DNA of 64,000 nucleotides, from NCBI GenBank assembly GCA_963837155.1, contig CAWIMB010000002.1, forward strand, positions 1,426,001-1,490,000, read 5' to 3'. The notes beneath the pieces are model-generated. The model was not told the origin of the DNA. It searched no databases and worked only from the letters and a program-made list of their open reading frames with translations. The DNA comes from DASQHW01 sp963837155. Its GTDB lineage: Bacteria > Actinomycetota > Acidimicrobiia > IMCC26256 > PALSA-610. Of the stretch, positions 54,437-63,913 are shown in pieces; the stretch's first letter is position 1; the number at the start of each line of letters is the position of its first letter. Position numbers and translations under genes: made by a program.

Positions 54437-56882
54437 CGGTCTCGGCCGGGCTTTCTTCGGCGAGTGACACGCTGCGGTGCACGGCGGTCGGCAGCCGCGA
54501 GAACGCGAACGCGGCGACGGCGTAGACCAACAGCGCGGAGAACTGCACGATGCGGAAGCCCAGCGCCATCGACAGGATCGTCGTCAGCACCGAACCGACC
54601 ACCGAAAAGAAACCGTTGACTGCCCACGCCCACGCGACGTACTCCTCGCCGTGCTCGCTCAGCCCGGCAACGCGGCCGAGTCCGAGCGGCATGAACATGC
54701 CGAGGCAGAGGCCGAGCGGGAACAGGATGATCACTGCGAACAGCACGCGGAACGCGAGGCCGGTAGAGAGCAGTGGCCCTGTCAGCAGTGGTGGGAGCGC
54801 GAACAGATAGAACATCGTCAGTACGGTGAGCACGCCGAGCACGTACGGCATGACGCGCGCAGGATCGCCCGCGAACCGCCGGCTCAGGAGCGCGCCGATA
54901 CCCGTCGACACCAGGATCGCGGCCAGGGTCACCGTCAGCGAGTACGTCGGATAGCCGAGGAACAGCACCAGCCGCTGGATCGTCGTGATCTCGAAGAACA
55001 TGAAGCCGAGACCCAACGCGGCGAAGTACACGGCGGACGTACCTTTGGCCGGGAGCGCGCGCCACTTGCGCCGGACGAAGAAGAACGGCGCGAGCAGGAA
55101 GACGGCCGCGTACACCAGCGAGATCCCGAGCAGCAGCAACAGGACCCGTTCACCGATGACGTCCTCGGGATTGGTGACGTCGAGCGGCTCGGCGATGTGC
55201 GCGATGACGTCGCGGAAGCGGGAGAAGTGCCAGAAGTACGGGGCGTCGTCGGAGATCGGGCCGATCGCGCGATCCGCGTGGTCGACGATCGAATCGACTT
55301 CTTCCGGGGTTCCGGTGGCGAGCCGGCTCACGATGCTGCCGTCGGACGGGCGGCCCGGCGCCGCGACCACGTGCTCGTCCGGCAGGTTGGCGACGCCCTT
55401 GACGAACCCGTCGGCCTCGGCCGGCGTGATCGGCGAGCGCTTCACGATGATCGTCGAGAGGTCACCGTGGTTGGTGAGCTCGGCTGCGACCATGAGGTGA
55501 TTGTTCGCGTCGCGGATGCCGAGCTCCTCGAGCGCCTTCCGGGCGGTGACCACGTAGCGGCTCGTCCGATTGGGCGCCGCGGTGAAGTTCAGCTCGCCGA
55601 ACTGCACCGCCATGATGCCGTTGTCGCTGAGGTGCTTCAGCGTTTCCTTGATCATCTGCTTCGTGTACAGATAGCTCTCCGACAGCACGAAGGCACCGGA
55701 CGACGCTGCATTGGTCGCGGCGTAGCTGTCGGGTGCGACGTACCACACGAGGTCGTACTTGCCGCTGCTGCGGGCGAGGTACGAACGGCCGTCACCCTGG
55801 TGCAGATGCACGTCCGGTCGCTCGGCGAGATGGCCGGTGTAGTCCTTGAAGTGATCGGTCAGCAGCGAAGTGGTGACCGGGTTCAACTCCACTGCCTCGA
55901 TGTTCGGCGCTTTGAAGTACAACGACGACAAGATCTCCTGGCCGCCCGCGGAACCGATGATCAGCTCGCGTCCGGGCTTGTCGCCGATCACGTGGAACGG
56001 AATCGAACGTGAATCCTTCTCGTATTTCGTCAGCGACGAGGCGTCACCGTTGAAGCGGCGAATGCCCGAACCGAACGTTCCGTCGTGCACCAACAGGTAG
56101 TTCGAGTCGTCGGGCCCGATCTGCACGACGTCGACGCGGAACACCGGCCCCCACGCCGAGTACTTCGCGTTCACCACGTGCAGCTTCGTGTCCTCGGTGC
56201 GTACGTCGGGGAGCTTCAGGACGCTGCCGCCTTGCACGGGGAAGATCAGCACGACGGCGGTGATCGCGGCGAGGCCGAAGAGCAGCGACCTCGGCACGGA
56301 GTAGGCCAAGCCCACAGCCGCGAAGATGAGCGCGGCGAGCATGATCACGCGCGGCGGACCGAGGCGCGTGATCAGCGGGATCGCGAGCAGACAACCGAGC
56401 GCGGCGCCGATGAGATCGGAGAAGTACATGCGGCCGACGCCATCGCCCGCTCGCCCGAGCAGGACCGAGACGATCACGCCGAAGGCGATGAACGTCGCGA
56501 AGATCGCGAAGCATATTGTTACCAGGGCGAAGAGGTTGCTGAACGAGGAGCGGGACCCGTAGTCCCAGATCGCGACCGTGTTGACATGAATTTTCGCGAC
56601 CACGAGGTAGCCGATCGCGATGCTGATCGCACCCCAGATCGCAGTCACGGCGATGATGCGCTCGGTCGAGACTTGCCGCATCCGGGAGGAGATGGCGACC
56701 AGCACACCTCCCGACCCGATACCGAGCAGCGCGAGCCCGATCACCAGGTAGGTGTAGTAGTACCAAAGCTTGTACGAGACGATCCTGGTGTAGCCGACCT
56801 CGAGAAGGAGGCCTGCGAGACTGACGAGGAAGATCGCGAGCCAGCGGGGCATGCGAATCGTGTCGCCGCGAACCGCAGTCAT
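54426..56882 (-). CDS. Membrane-embedded spermidine/polyamine-synthase-like protein
   Basis: An 818-residue protein. N-terminal helices (WLAIFLVSLAGLLLEVGYTR, LVIGLALLGIGSGGVLVA, SDLIGAALGCLLAIPLI) resemble the membrane part of SpeE-like fusions; a soluble methyltransferase-fold middle follows with ELIIGSAGGQEILSSLYFKA, IEAVELNPVT and VHLHQGDGRSYLARSSGKYD; then six or more C-terminal helices. Aminopropyl transfer is uncertain: the D-x-x acidic residues of true synthases are partly replaced (APDSYAATNAASSGAFVLSE). ATG 56882 has GGGGGA 9 bases upstream. Confidence 0.78.
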   Translation of the reverse strand: MTAVRGDTIRMPRWLAIFLVSLAGLLLEVGYTRIVSYKLWYYYTYLVIGLALLGIGSGGVLVAISSRMRQVSTERIIAVTAIWGAISIAIGYLVVAKIHVNTVAIWDYGSRSSFSNLFALVTICFAIFATFIAFGVIVSVLLGRAGDGVGRMYFSDLIGAALGCLLAIPLITRLGPPRVIMLAALIFAAVGLAYSVPRSLLFGLAAITAVVLIFPVQGGSVLKLPDVRTEDTKLHVVNAKYSAWGPVFRVDVVQIGPDDSNYLLVHDGTFGSGIRRFNGDASSLTKYEKDSRSIPFHVIGDKPGRELIIGSAGGQEILSSLYFKAPNIEAVELNPVTTSLLTDHFKDYTGHLAERPDVHLHQGDGRSYLARSSGKYDLVWYVAPDSYAATNAASSGAFVLSESYLYTKQMIKETLKHLSDNGIMAVQFGELNFTAAPNRTSRYVVTARKALEELGIRDANNHLMVAAELTNHGDLSTIIVKRSPITPAEADGFVKGVANLPDEHVVAAPGRPSDGSIVSRLATGTPEEVDSIVDHADRAIGPISDDAPYFWHFSRFRDVIAHIAEPLDVTNPEDVIGERVLLLLLGISLVYAAVFLLAPFFFVRRKWRALPAKGTSAVYFAALGLGFMFFEITTIQRLVLFLGYPTYSLTVTLAAILVSTGIGALLSRRFAGDPARVMPYVLGVLTVLTMFYLFALPPLLTGPLLSTGLAFRVLFAVIILFPLGLCLGMFMPLGLGRVAGLSEHGEEYVAWAWAVNGFFSVVGSVLTTILSMALGFRIVQFSALLVYAVAAFAFSRLPTAVHRSVSLAEESPAETVTV

Positions 56883-56983
56883 CGTCAGTTTCCCCCAACC
56901 GGTATGCGAGCGATGGATCCCGCCTGGATGGCAGGCGGATGGTACTGCAACGGCCTGCGGGCCCGACTGCGCCCCACGAGCGG

Positions 56984-58906
56984 ATGACCGTCGCCGAACA
57001 ACAGGCACCGAGCGTACGCGACACCGCCTACATCGGCGGACTCGACGGCTTGCGCGCCATCGCGGTCGCGGCGGTCATCGTGTTTCACTTCTCACCGTCC
57101 ACGTTGCCTGCGGGATTTCTCGGCGTCGACGTGTTCTTCGTCGTGTCGGGCTTCCTGATCTCGCGGTTACTCGTCAGCGGTGTCGCGAGGGACGGCCAGG
57201 TTTCATTCGCCAACTTTTGGGGAAGACGGGCCCGCCGCCTCTTGCCGGCACTGGCGACGATGACGGTCATCGTCTGCATCGTCGCTGCGATCAAGTTCTC
57301 CGACACCGAGATGCACGACGTGCGATCGCACGCCTTGGGGACGCTGTTCTACTGCGCCAACTGGGTGTTCATCAGAGGGAACGGGAGCTACTTCGCAACT
57401 ATCGGCCGGCCGTCACCGTTCCTCCACATGTGGTCGCTGGCGGTCGAGGAGCAGTTCTACGTCGTGTTGCCGCTCGTGTTCTTCTGCGTGCGCGGTGCTC
57501 TCGTCCGACGGCCGGTGCGCGTACGCGATCGTCGCATTGCTCGGCGCGGTGGCATCCACGCTGTGGATGTACGCGCTCGGTCTCGCCCGGAGAGGATCCG
57601 TCGCGCGCGTACCTCGGCAGCGGTTCCCACGCAATGGGCCTGCTCGTCGGTGTCGCACTCGGCGTGCTCGCGGGTGCCCGGCATCCATGGGAGGAGCTCG
57701 GCGCGCGACTGCGCGCGAACACGACGGCCGTCCGCTGGTCGTTCGGGCTCGGTGCCGCGGCGCTGGTAGGGATCTTGTACACGATGTGGTTCGCCAGTGA
57801 CCGCACGTACGGTCTCTATCGCGGCGGGTTCTTGGCGTTCTCGCTCGCGTGCGGTGTGCTGATCGCAAGTGTTGTGCTCACGCCGAACACGCCGCTGGCC
57901 AGACTGCTGAGCACCCCGTGGCTGGTTGCCATCGGGCTGCGGTCGTACTCGCTATATCTCTGGCATTGGCCCGTGCGCGTGTTCATCGCTCCGACGAGCA
58001 CCTTGCATGGCTTTTCGCTGTTCGTCGTGCGGTTGCTCGTGTCGGTGGTGCTCGCCGAGCTCTCCTTCCGCCTCGTCGAGCGACCGTTCCGCACCGGCGC
58101 GCTCGCCCGCCGCTTCGGGAGCCGGCCATCGGTCGCGTACTTCGCCGTGCTTGTCGTGCTCACCAGCGTGCTCGTCGGAACTGTCGCCGCGCCGAAGCCG
58201 CTTCCTGACAAGTCCAACCTGCGCGCCTTCGGCACCGATCCCAACGCGACGCTCGTCGACACGTTCGGCGACTCGACGGCATTGGTGTTCGGGTACAACG
58301 GCGCGGTCCACGGCAAAGAGCTCGACCTCGCGGTCGGGGGGACGCCGACTTGGGCTGCGCGATCGTCGAGGCCGAGCACTACAGCGGCGATGTTGTCTTC
58401 CGCGATCCCGCGAAGTGCACGGGGTGGGAGGAACGCTGGCAGGTAAAGCTGGCCGCCGATCCGCACGCGATCGTGGTGCTGATGGCCGGCGCATGGGACC
58501 TGCTCGACCACCAAGTCAACGGCGAACGCGTGCGGTTCGGTACGCCGCAGTGGACCGAGCTCGTGACGACCGCATATCGCCGCGCGCTGGAAGTACTGAC
58601 GGACAACGGTCGCACTGTCCACGTGTTCGAGGTGCCGTGCTTCGGAGCCGGCGACCCGGCGACACCATTGCCGGAGCGGGGGGATCCGAAGCGGATCGCA
58701 GCCCTCAACGCGATCTACGACAAGCTCGCGGCGAGATGCCCCGGGTGAAGATCGTCCACTGGCGCGACCTCGTGTGTCCGGGCGGAAAACGCGCCGAGGA
58801 CATCGACGGTGTGCACCTCTGGGAGCCCGACGAGGTGCACCTCACCGAGAAGGGCGCCGTCGTCGTGTGGAAGTGGTTCCTTCCCCAGGTACGCGGAACA
58901 CGATGA
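56984..58906 (+). CDS. OafA/YrhL-type acyltransferase with SGNH-like domain, four frame breaks
   Basis: N-terminal acyltransferase 3 domain: YIGGLDGLRAIAVAAVIVFH, GVDVFFVVSGFLISRLL and FLHMWSLAVEEQFYVVLPLV, about ten helices, with SYSLYLWHWPVRVFIAP. C-terminal part resembles SGNH: ATLVDTFGDSTALVFGYNG, LGCAIVEAEHYSGDVVFRD, VLMAGAWDLLD, GVHLWEPDEVHLTEKGA. Breaks near 57488-57495 and 57568-57575 need one CG each; breaks near 58345 and 58730 need one base each. Corrected length 642, normal for the family. It O-acylates a surface glycan or peptidoglycan. Its stop overlaps a 23-residue frame. Confidence 0.82.
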
Positions 58907-58974
58907 AGCCTCGTCAGGGCGTCGCCGGTCGTGCCTTGCCGCTCATGGCCGTTCGTGCCAAGGTCGAGCGGTGA
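58903..58974 (+). CDS. 23-residue bridging peptide
   Basis: ATG 58903 overlaps the acyltransferase stop (ATGA), and its TGA (58972-58974) overlaps the GTG 58971 of the next acyltransferase (GTGA). The product is basic (MKPRQGVAGRALPLMAVRAK, then VER) and without a family. The double overlap argues for translation and coupling, but the peptide itself may have no function. Confidence 0.35.
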   Translation: MKPRQGVAGRALPLMAVRAKVER

Positions 58975-60176
58975 GCGCCGAGCTCTCGGTATCACCTGAC
59001 GCGGGCGGATCGACCGGTCGCGCCCTCGAGCGATTCCCGTGCTTCGACGGCATACGCGCGATCGCCGCCTTGATGGTGATCGTGTATCACGCGGTGTTCT
59101 TCGCCGCGTGGTTCCGTACACCGGGCGGCTCACTCTTCTGGAACCTGAATGCCGGTGTCTGGATCTTCTTCGTGACGTCGGGCTTCCTCCTGTACCGGCC
59201 GTTCGCGGCGTCGCACCTCGACAACCGGCCGCCGGTTGACGTACGGGGCTATGCGATCCGACGCTTCGCACGTATCTATCCCGCCTACTGGGCCGTGCTC
59301 GCGTTCTTCACGTTCGTCGTGGCGCGTGCCAGCTTCGACGGCACCGGCAGTGCGTTGTTGAGCGTGACGCTGACCAAGACGTACGTGCACGAACCAAACC
59401 CGTTCCTGATCGGTCTGCCGCCGGCGTGGAGCCTCGTCGTAGAAGTGTCGTTCTACGTGTTCCTTCCGTTCTACGCCGCGGCGATCGGGGCCTTGGCGCG
59501 CCGGGGGCGACCGCTGTCGGTCGAGTTCATCGGCGTCGCGGTGCTGGGCGCGATCGGGATCGCGGCGATCATCGCGATCGCGACCGGAACCGACGCACCC
59601 TGGCTGTCGGTCCTGCCGCAACACATGGCCGCGTTCGCGCTGGGCATGCTGCTCGCAGTCGTGAGTGTGCAGAAGTGGAGCGCACCCACCGCTGCGAGGC
59701 TCGAGCGGATTGGACGACCAACGTGGATCTGGTGGTCGCTCGCCCTTGTCGCATTCGTTGCCATCCCACTCGTGTTCCGGGTCGAACCGTTCGAGCCGAT
59801 GAGCACCGCGGAAGTGATCGGCGTGAACGTCCTCGAGACGCTGCTCGGCTTCGTCATCGTGCTCCCGGCCGTGTTCGGGCCGCAGCAGCACGGTGCGATT
59901 CGCACAACGTTGCGTTCGCGGCCGCTCGTGTTTCTCGGTCTGATCAGCTACGGGCTCTACCTCTGGCACTGGTTCTTGCTCACGATCGTCCTCGACAACT
60001 GGCTCGGATGGGGACTCCAGAAGGGAAACTGGTTCACGCTGCTGGTCCTCGCGCTCCCCGTCATCATCGGAGCGGCCACGGCGAGTTGGTACCTGCTCGA
60101 GCGACCGATCCTGCGCATTGCGCACTCGATTCGCCGCCGGGGCCCCGTGGCGGGGATCGCCCGCCCGCGGACTTGA
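58971..60176 (+). CDS. Acyltransferase 3 family membrane protein
   Basis: A 401-residue protein from GTG 58971. CFDGIRAIAALMVIVYHAVF holds the family's conserved Arg and His; VWIFFVTSGFLLYRPFAASH, RRFARIYPAYWAVLAFFTFV and LISYGLYLWHWFLLTIVLDN follow, about ten helices. It lacks a soluble SGNH domain. Likely O-acetyltransferase for a surface sugar. Its stop overlaps the TTG of the next gene. Confidence 0.88.
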   Translation: MSAELSVSPDAGGSTGRALERFPCFDGIRAIAALMVIVYHAVFFAAWFRTPGGSLFWNLNAGVWIFFVTSGFLLYRPFAASHLDNRPPVDVRGYAIRRFARIYPAYWAVLAFFTFVVARASFDGTGSALLSVTLTKTYVHEPNPFLIGLPPAWSLVVEVSFYVFLPFYAAAIGALARRGRPLSVEFIGVAVLGAIGIAAIIAIATGTDAPWLSVLPQHMAAFALGMLLAVVSVQKWSAPTAARLERIGRPTWIWWSLALVAFVAIPLVFRVEPFEPMSTAEVIGVNVLETLLGFVIVLPAVFGPQQHGAIRTTLRSRPLVFLGLISYGLYLWHWFLLTIVLDNWLGWGLQKGNWFTLLVLALPVIIGAATASWYLLERPILRIAHSIRRRGPVAGIARPRT

Positions 60177-61972
60177 GCACCGCGGAGGAAACGCTCCCGG
60201 CGCGCACGCGGTGGTCCGTCGGCGCGTTGGCAGAAACGGGCACGTACGCGGTGGCGGTCGTGGTCGTGCTCTGGCCGGGACTGCTGTACGGGCGCACAGA
60301 GATGCTCGGTCGCTCGGACGACGGCCGCTACTACACGTGGCTCGGTTGGCGCATCGGCCGACTCATCGCGCACGGCCATCTCCTGCCCGCGCACATCAGC
60401 GACGTGATCTCACCGTTCGGGCTCGACCTGCGATTGCTCGACGGCTACCTCCCGTCGTATGTGGCGGGGTTGTACAACCTCGTCAGTGGGCCGACGCTCG
60501 CGTACAACCTCGCGTTCCTCACCGGCGCGGTGTTGAACATCGTGTGCGCGCGATCTCTCGCCCGGAGATTGAGCTCGTCGCGTCTCGTCCACACGGTGAC
60601 CGCGGTGGCGTTCCTGACTGCGCCTCCGCTCGTCCTGTGCGTCCAGTCCGGCCTCCTCCCGCTGTTCTGGGCGTTCACCGTGCCGTTGCTCGTCGGCGAC
60701 GCCCTGGATGTCGTCGCCGGCAACCGCGATGTCAGACCGTTCCGCCTCGCGGCGCTCCTGGTTGTCGCATACCTGTGCAGCGTGTACTTCCTCGTCTTCG
60801 GCGGGCTTGCCTACGGCGTGATCGTCGTCGTCGCCGCGATCCGGCGCCATAGCTGGCGTATCCCGATCGCAACGGCAGGTGTGATTGCGATCACGATGCT
60901 GGCGTTGCTGCCGTTCATCGTGCCCCGCTTCAGCTTCGACCGACGCGAGAACGACCACGGCGTGAACACCGCGCTCATTGCCGACAGCGAGTTGTTCTCG
61001 GCCGACGCGCTCTCGATCGTCGCGCAACCGACCCGCTCGACCTTCCTGCTCCCGAGACCCGACATCGTCGAGCGGACCCTCGTGAGGCTCCCTGATCCGA
61101 CCCACGTCCTCGAGGCAACGCTCTTCCCCGGGCTTTTGCTCCTCGCGGGCTTCGTCGTGTTCCTGTTCATGCGGGACGCGCGCCGGTTGCCGGTCTCCTT
61201 GGCCGCGCTGCTCACGTTGATCCTCGCGCTCGGACCGTCGCTGAGGTACGGCGGCGACTTCGTGTGGAAGCACGGCGGCAAGCCGGTCATCTGGCTGCCG
61301 TATCGTCTGTTGCTCGCCATTCCCGGCCTGGGCGCGTTGCGGGGACCGGCTCGGGCCGGCTTGGTGCTCGTCGCGCTGCTCGCCGCGGCGACCGCGATTG
61401 CACTCCATGGCGTCGTCTCGAGCGGCCGAGTGCGTGGCGGGCTGGTGGCGGTCGTGTGCGCCGCGTTGCTCGCGCCGAACCTGATGGTGCCGCTCCCGAC
61501 GATGACAATGGGCGCAACCGCGGCGAGCGAGGACGCCTTTCGGGCGATCGCAAAGCGGGCGCGCGCCGGCGACACCGTTCTGAGCGTGCCGGCTGACTGT
61601 GATCCGGCGTTCGTGCGCTTCCAGGTGTTTCATCACACGCCGGTTGTTGGCTGTGCCGGTTCGTTCGCAGCGAACCCCTGGTCGAAGCTCGCAACGTTCG
61701 CGAGCTCCGAGCCGATCGCCAAGCTTCGCTGCGACCCCACGCACTACGGCAACCTCGAGACCAACGACGAATCCGTTTCGCCCTTCGGTGCCCAAGACCT
61801 CGCGCAGGCGCGCACAGACTTCGGTGTTCGGTTCGTGGTCGTCGATCGGAAAGCGCTGACGTTCGGGTGTAACAACGTGAGCGCATCGCTTCCGTTCCTC
61901 GAGCAACATCGCCTGCTCGGTGGCGACGATCGCTACGAGGTGTTGGACCTATCGGTGGCCGCCGGGTCGTGA
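60173..61972 (+). CDS. Multi-pass membrane glycosyltransferase-like protein
   Basis: A 599-residue protein; TTG 60173 overlaps the previous stop (TTGA). Ten or more helices, with first loop GRSDDGRYYTWLGWRIGRLI and LPAHISDVISPFGLDLRLLD, typical of uncharacterised GT-C enzymes. A C-terminal soluble segment follows (AGDTVLSVPADCDPAFVRFQ, VVDRKALTFGCNN) with four cysteines. It is the last gene of the coupled acyltransferase run. Precise sugar unknown. Confidence 0.75.
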   Translation: MSTAEETLPARTRWSVGALAETGTYAVAVVVVLWPGLLYGRTEMLGRSDDGRYYTWLGWRIGRLIAHGHLLPAHISDVISPFGLDLRLLDGYLPSYVAGLYNLVSGPTLAYNLAFLTGAVLNIVCARSLARRLSSSRLVHTVTAVAFLTAPPLVLCVQSGLLPLFWAFTVPLLVGDALDVVAGNRDVRPFRLAALLVVAYLCSVYFLVFGGLAYGVIVVVAAIRRHSWRIPIATAGVIAITMLALLPFIVPRFSFDRRENDHGVNTALIADSELFSADALSIVAQPTRSTFLLPRPDIVERTLVRLPDPTHVLEATLFPGLLLLAGFVVFLFMRDARRLPVSLAALLTLILALGPSLRYGGDFVWKHGGKPVIWLPYRLLLAIPGLGALRGPARAGLVLVALLAAATAIALHGVVSSGRVRGGLVAVVCAALLAPNLMVPLPTMTMGATAASEDAFRAIAKRARAGDTVLSVPADCDPAFVRFQVFHHTPVVGCAGSFAANPWSKLATFASSEPIAKLRCDPTHYGNLETNDESVSPFGAQDLAQARTDFGVRFVVVDRKALTFGCNNVSASLPFLEQHRLLGGDDRYEVLDLSVAAGS

Positions 61973-61979
61973 GCGCGGC

Positions 61980-63698
61980 TCACCCGGTGGCCGTACAGCG
62001 GAGGAAGAGCTTGTAGCCGTTGCCGAAGTCTTCCTTCAGGCAGAACTCGTCGCGCAGCACCTCGCCCGGGCCCGGATCGCCGGGCTTCATCGAGGTGTTC
62101 GGCTCCTCCCACCCGACGAGCCAGCGGTCGGACGCGATGAACGCATCGGCGCGCCGCATCTCGCCGGTAAGTGGCGTGCCCCGGCGGTTCGTGAGCCCGG
62201 GTTCGAACTCGACGAAGGCTGTGCCCGGCTCGTACCGCGGCAGGAGGTAATAGAGAAAGCTGTCGACGTTCGGCACGCGGCGCAGGTCGGTGTTGCCCAC
62301 GATCACGCGGCTCCCGGGTTTCACGTCCCGCTCGACCGCATCGAGCAGCGATTCGATGCTGTGCGCGAACGAAGGATCATCACCGACATAGAACGTGCGG
62401 CCGTGCCGAGTGATGGCGATCGTCTTCGGCAAGTCGAACGAGTCCTGGACGAGCGCGATGTACCGCCGGGCGGTGAACGTCGGCAACAACAGGGACGTCA
62501 CGACGATCACCGACACGCCGGCCACGACCCCGACGCGCGCCAGGGACCACGACGGTCGCAACATGATGGCGACTTCGGCGATCGCGGCGGGCACGAGGAT
62601 GACGACGACGGCACTCACCCACGCGAGATGCGCGGAATCGGCCCGTTGCACCGCCTGCGGGAACATCCCCAGCCCGAAGAGCGCACCCGCGAGGAGCACG
62701 CGCGGCCGGAACGCGTTCGGTGCCCGGCGCACTGCCCAGATGCCGGCGCCCACGAGCGCGACCGCGAGCAACGCGAGCAGCACGAACCACGCGAACAACT
62801 GCTGCGGGATCGAGAGCCGCGGCAGCGGCCACCACCGGTCGACGAAGACGATGACCTTGGCGATCCCCTCGAGGTGATCCGGGTTCGGCGGCACCGGAAG
62901 GCCGCGACCGGACCGCAAGTGGAAGATCGGGTCGATCAGCATCCCGCGCCAGACCGTGCCGGGGCCCGCAACCACGATGTGCACGAGATACGGGACGAGC
63001 CCGATGCCCAGCCCGATGAGCGCTCGCTTCACCGGCACGCGCGGCAAGCCCCACAATGCCGCGGAACCGGCGAGGACCAGCGCGAGCGCGAGATCGATGC
63101 GGTACAGCAGCGCGCACGCGGCCAGGACGCCGCCGGCGAACGCCCACCGGTTCGCGCGGCGCAGATCGTCCGCGCCGCTGTGGGAGCGCGCCTGCACGAG
63201 CGCGACAACGGACGCGAGCGCGAGCGCGGCGCCACCCGTCCAAGGGATCGCGGTGAGCAACAGCGTCGGCATCACGAACATGACGCTCAACAGCACGGCC
63301 GACACCGCGACCCAGCGGCCCCACCATCGCACGAGGGCCGCCGCGCCGATCGCCATGCCGACGATCTGCGTCAGGCCGACGAGCCGTTCCACCACAAGAT
63401 GGGTTGCAAAGACCTTGTAAACCGCGGCGAGCACCCACAGCCCACCGGGCCCGTAGAGCCAGAGGAAATCCTTGTTCGGGATCGCGCCGTGCACCACCCG
63501 GTCGGGCAGCACGAGCATGAAACCCTCTTCCATCGCCGGGCCCGCGGCGTGCATCAAGGCCCGGAGGGGGAGCAACACCGCAACGAGCGTCACGATCGCG
63601 ATCGCCGGCCAGCAGCTCTGCCACGCGGGCCGTGTCGAATCTTCCCGAGGCTCCTCCGGCATGACCGGAGCCGTACGGGCGAGTTCGGGATCGATCAC
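61980..63698 (-). CDS. Multi-pass membrane glycosyltransferase-like protein
   Basis: A 572-residue protein from GTG 63698 (ATG 63662 is an alternative; the frame is open further upstream). First outer loop MEEGFMLVLPDRVVHGAIPN then KDFLWLYGPGGLWVLAAVYK; nine or more helices; soluble C-terminus with VIVGNTDLRRVPNVDSFLYY and FIASDRWLVGWEEPNTS. The EGF/DFLW acidic loop suggests a GT-C enzyme. It converges on the previous gene with a 7-base gap. Confidence 0.72.
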   Translation of the reverse strand: MIDPELARTAPVMPEEPREDSTRPAWQSCWPAIAIVTLVAVLLPLRALMHAAGPAMEEGFMLVLPDRVVHGAIPNKDFLWLYGPGGLWVLAAVYKVFATHLVVERLVGLTQIVGMAIGAAALVRWWGRWVAVSAVLLSVMFVMPTLLLTAIPWTGGAALALASVVALVQARSHSGADDLRRANRWAFAGGVLAACALLYRIDLALALVLAGSAALWGLPRVPVKRALIGLGIGLVPYLVHIVVAGPGTVWRGMLIDPIFHLRSGRGLPVPPNPDHLEGIAKVIVFVDRWWPLPRLSIPQQLFAWFVLLALLAVALVGAGIWAVRRAPNAFRPRVLLAGALFGLGMFPQAVQRADSAHLAWVSAVVVILVPAAIAEVAIMLRPSWSLARVGVVAGVSVIVVTSLLLPTFTARRYIALVQDSFDLPKTIAITRHGRTFYVGDDPSFAHSIESLLDAVERDVKPGSRVIVGNTDLRRVPNVDSFLYYLLPRYEPGTAFVEFEPGLTNRRGTPLTGEMRRADAFIASDRWLVGWEEPNTSMKPGDPGPGEVLRDEFCLKEDFGNGYKLFLRCTATG

Positions 63699-63913
63699 AA
63701 TACGGAGCTTCGCGCGACGCGAGACGTTTCGAATCCGCGCTTCTCGGGTGGAATGGCTCCGTGGGCGCGAAGCGTGGGGAACGAGTGCATCCGCGCCAAG
63801 ACCACCCAGCGTGCCCGAGTGCCACGCGCCTGCGCCGGCGCCATACACTGCGGCGCGGGAAATTCGACCAAGCGTGCGGCTAAGTCACGTCCCCAACACC
63901 TGAAGACGAACGC

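Noticed and set aside
2981..58740. Programmed translational frameshifting as the cause of the breaks
   Set aside because: No slippery heptamer, stop-codon context or downstream structure is shared, and the sites are in unrelated genes at random positions.
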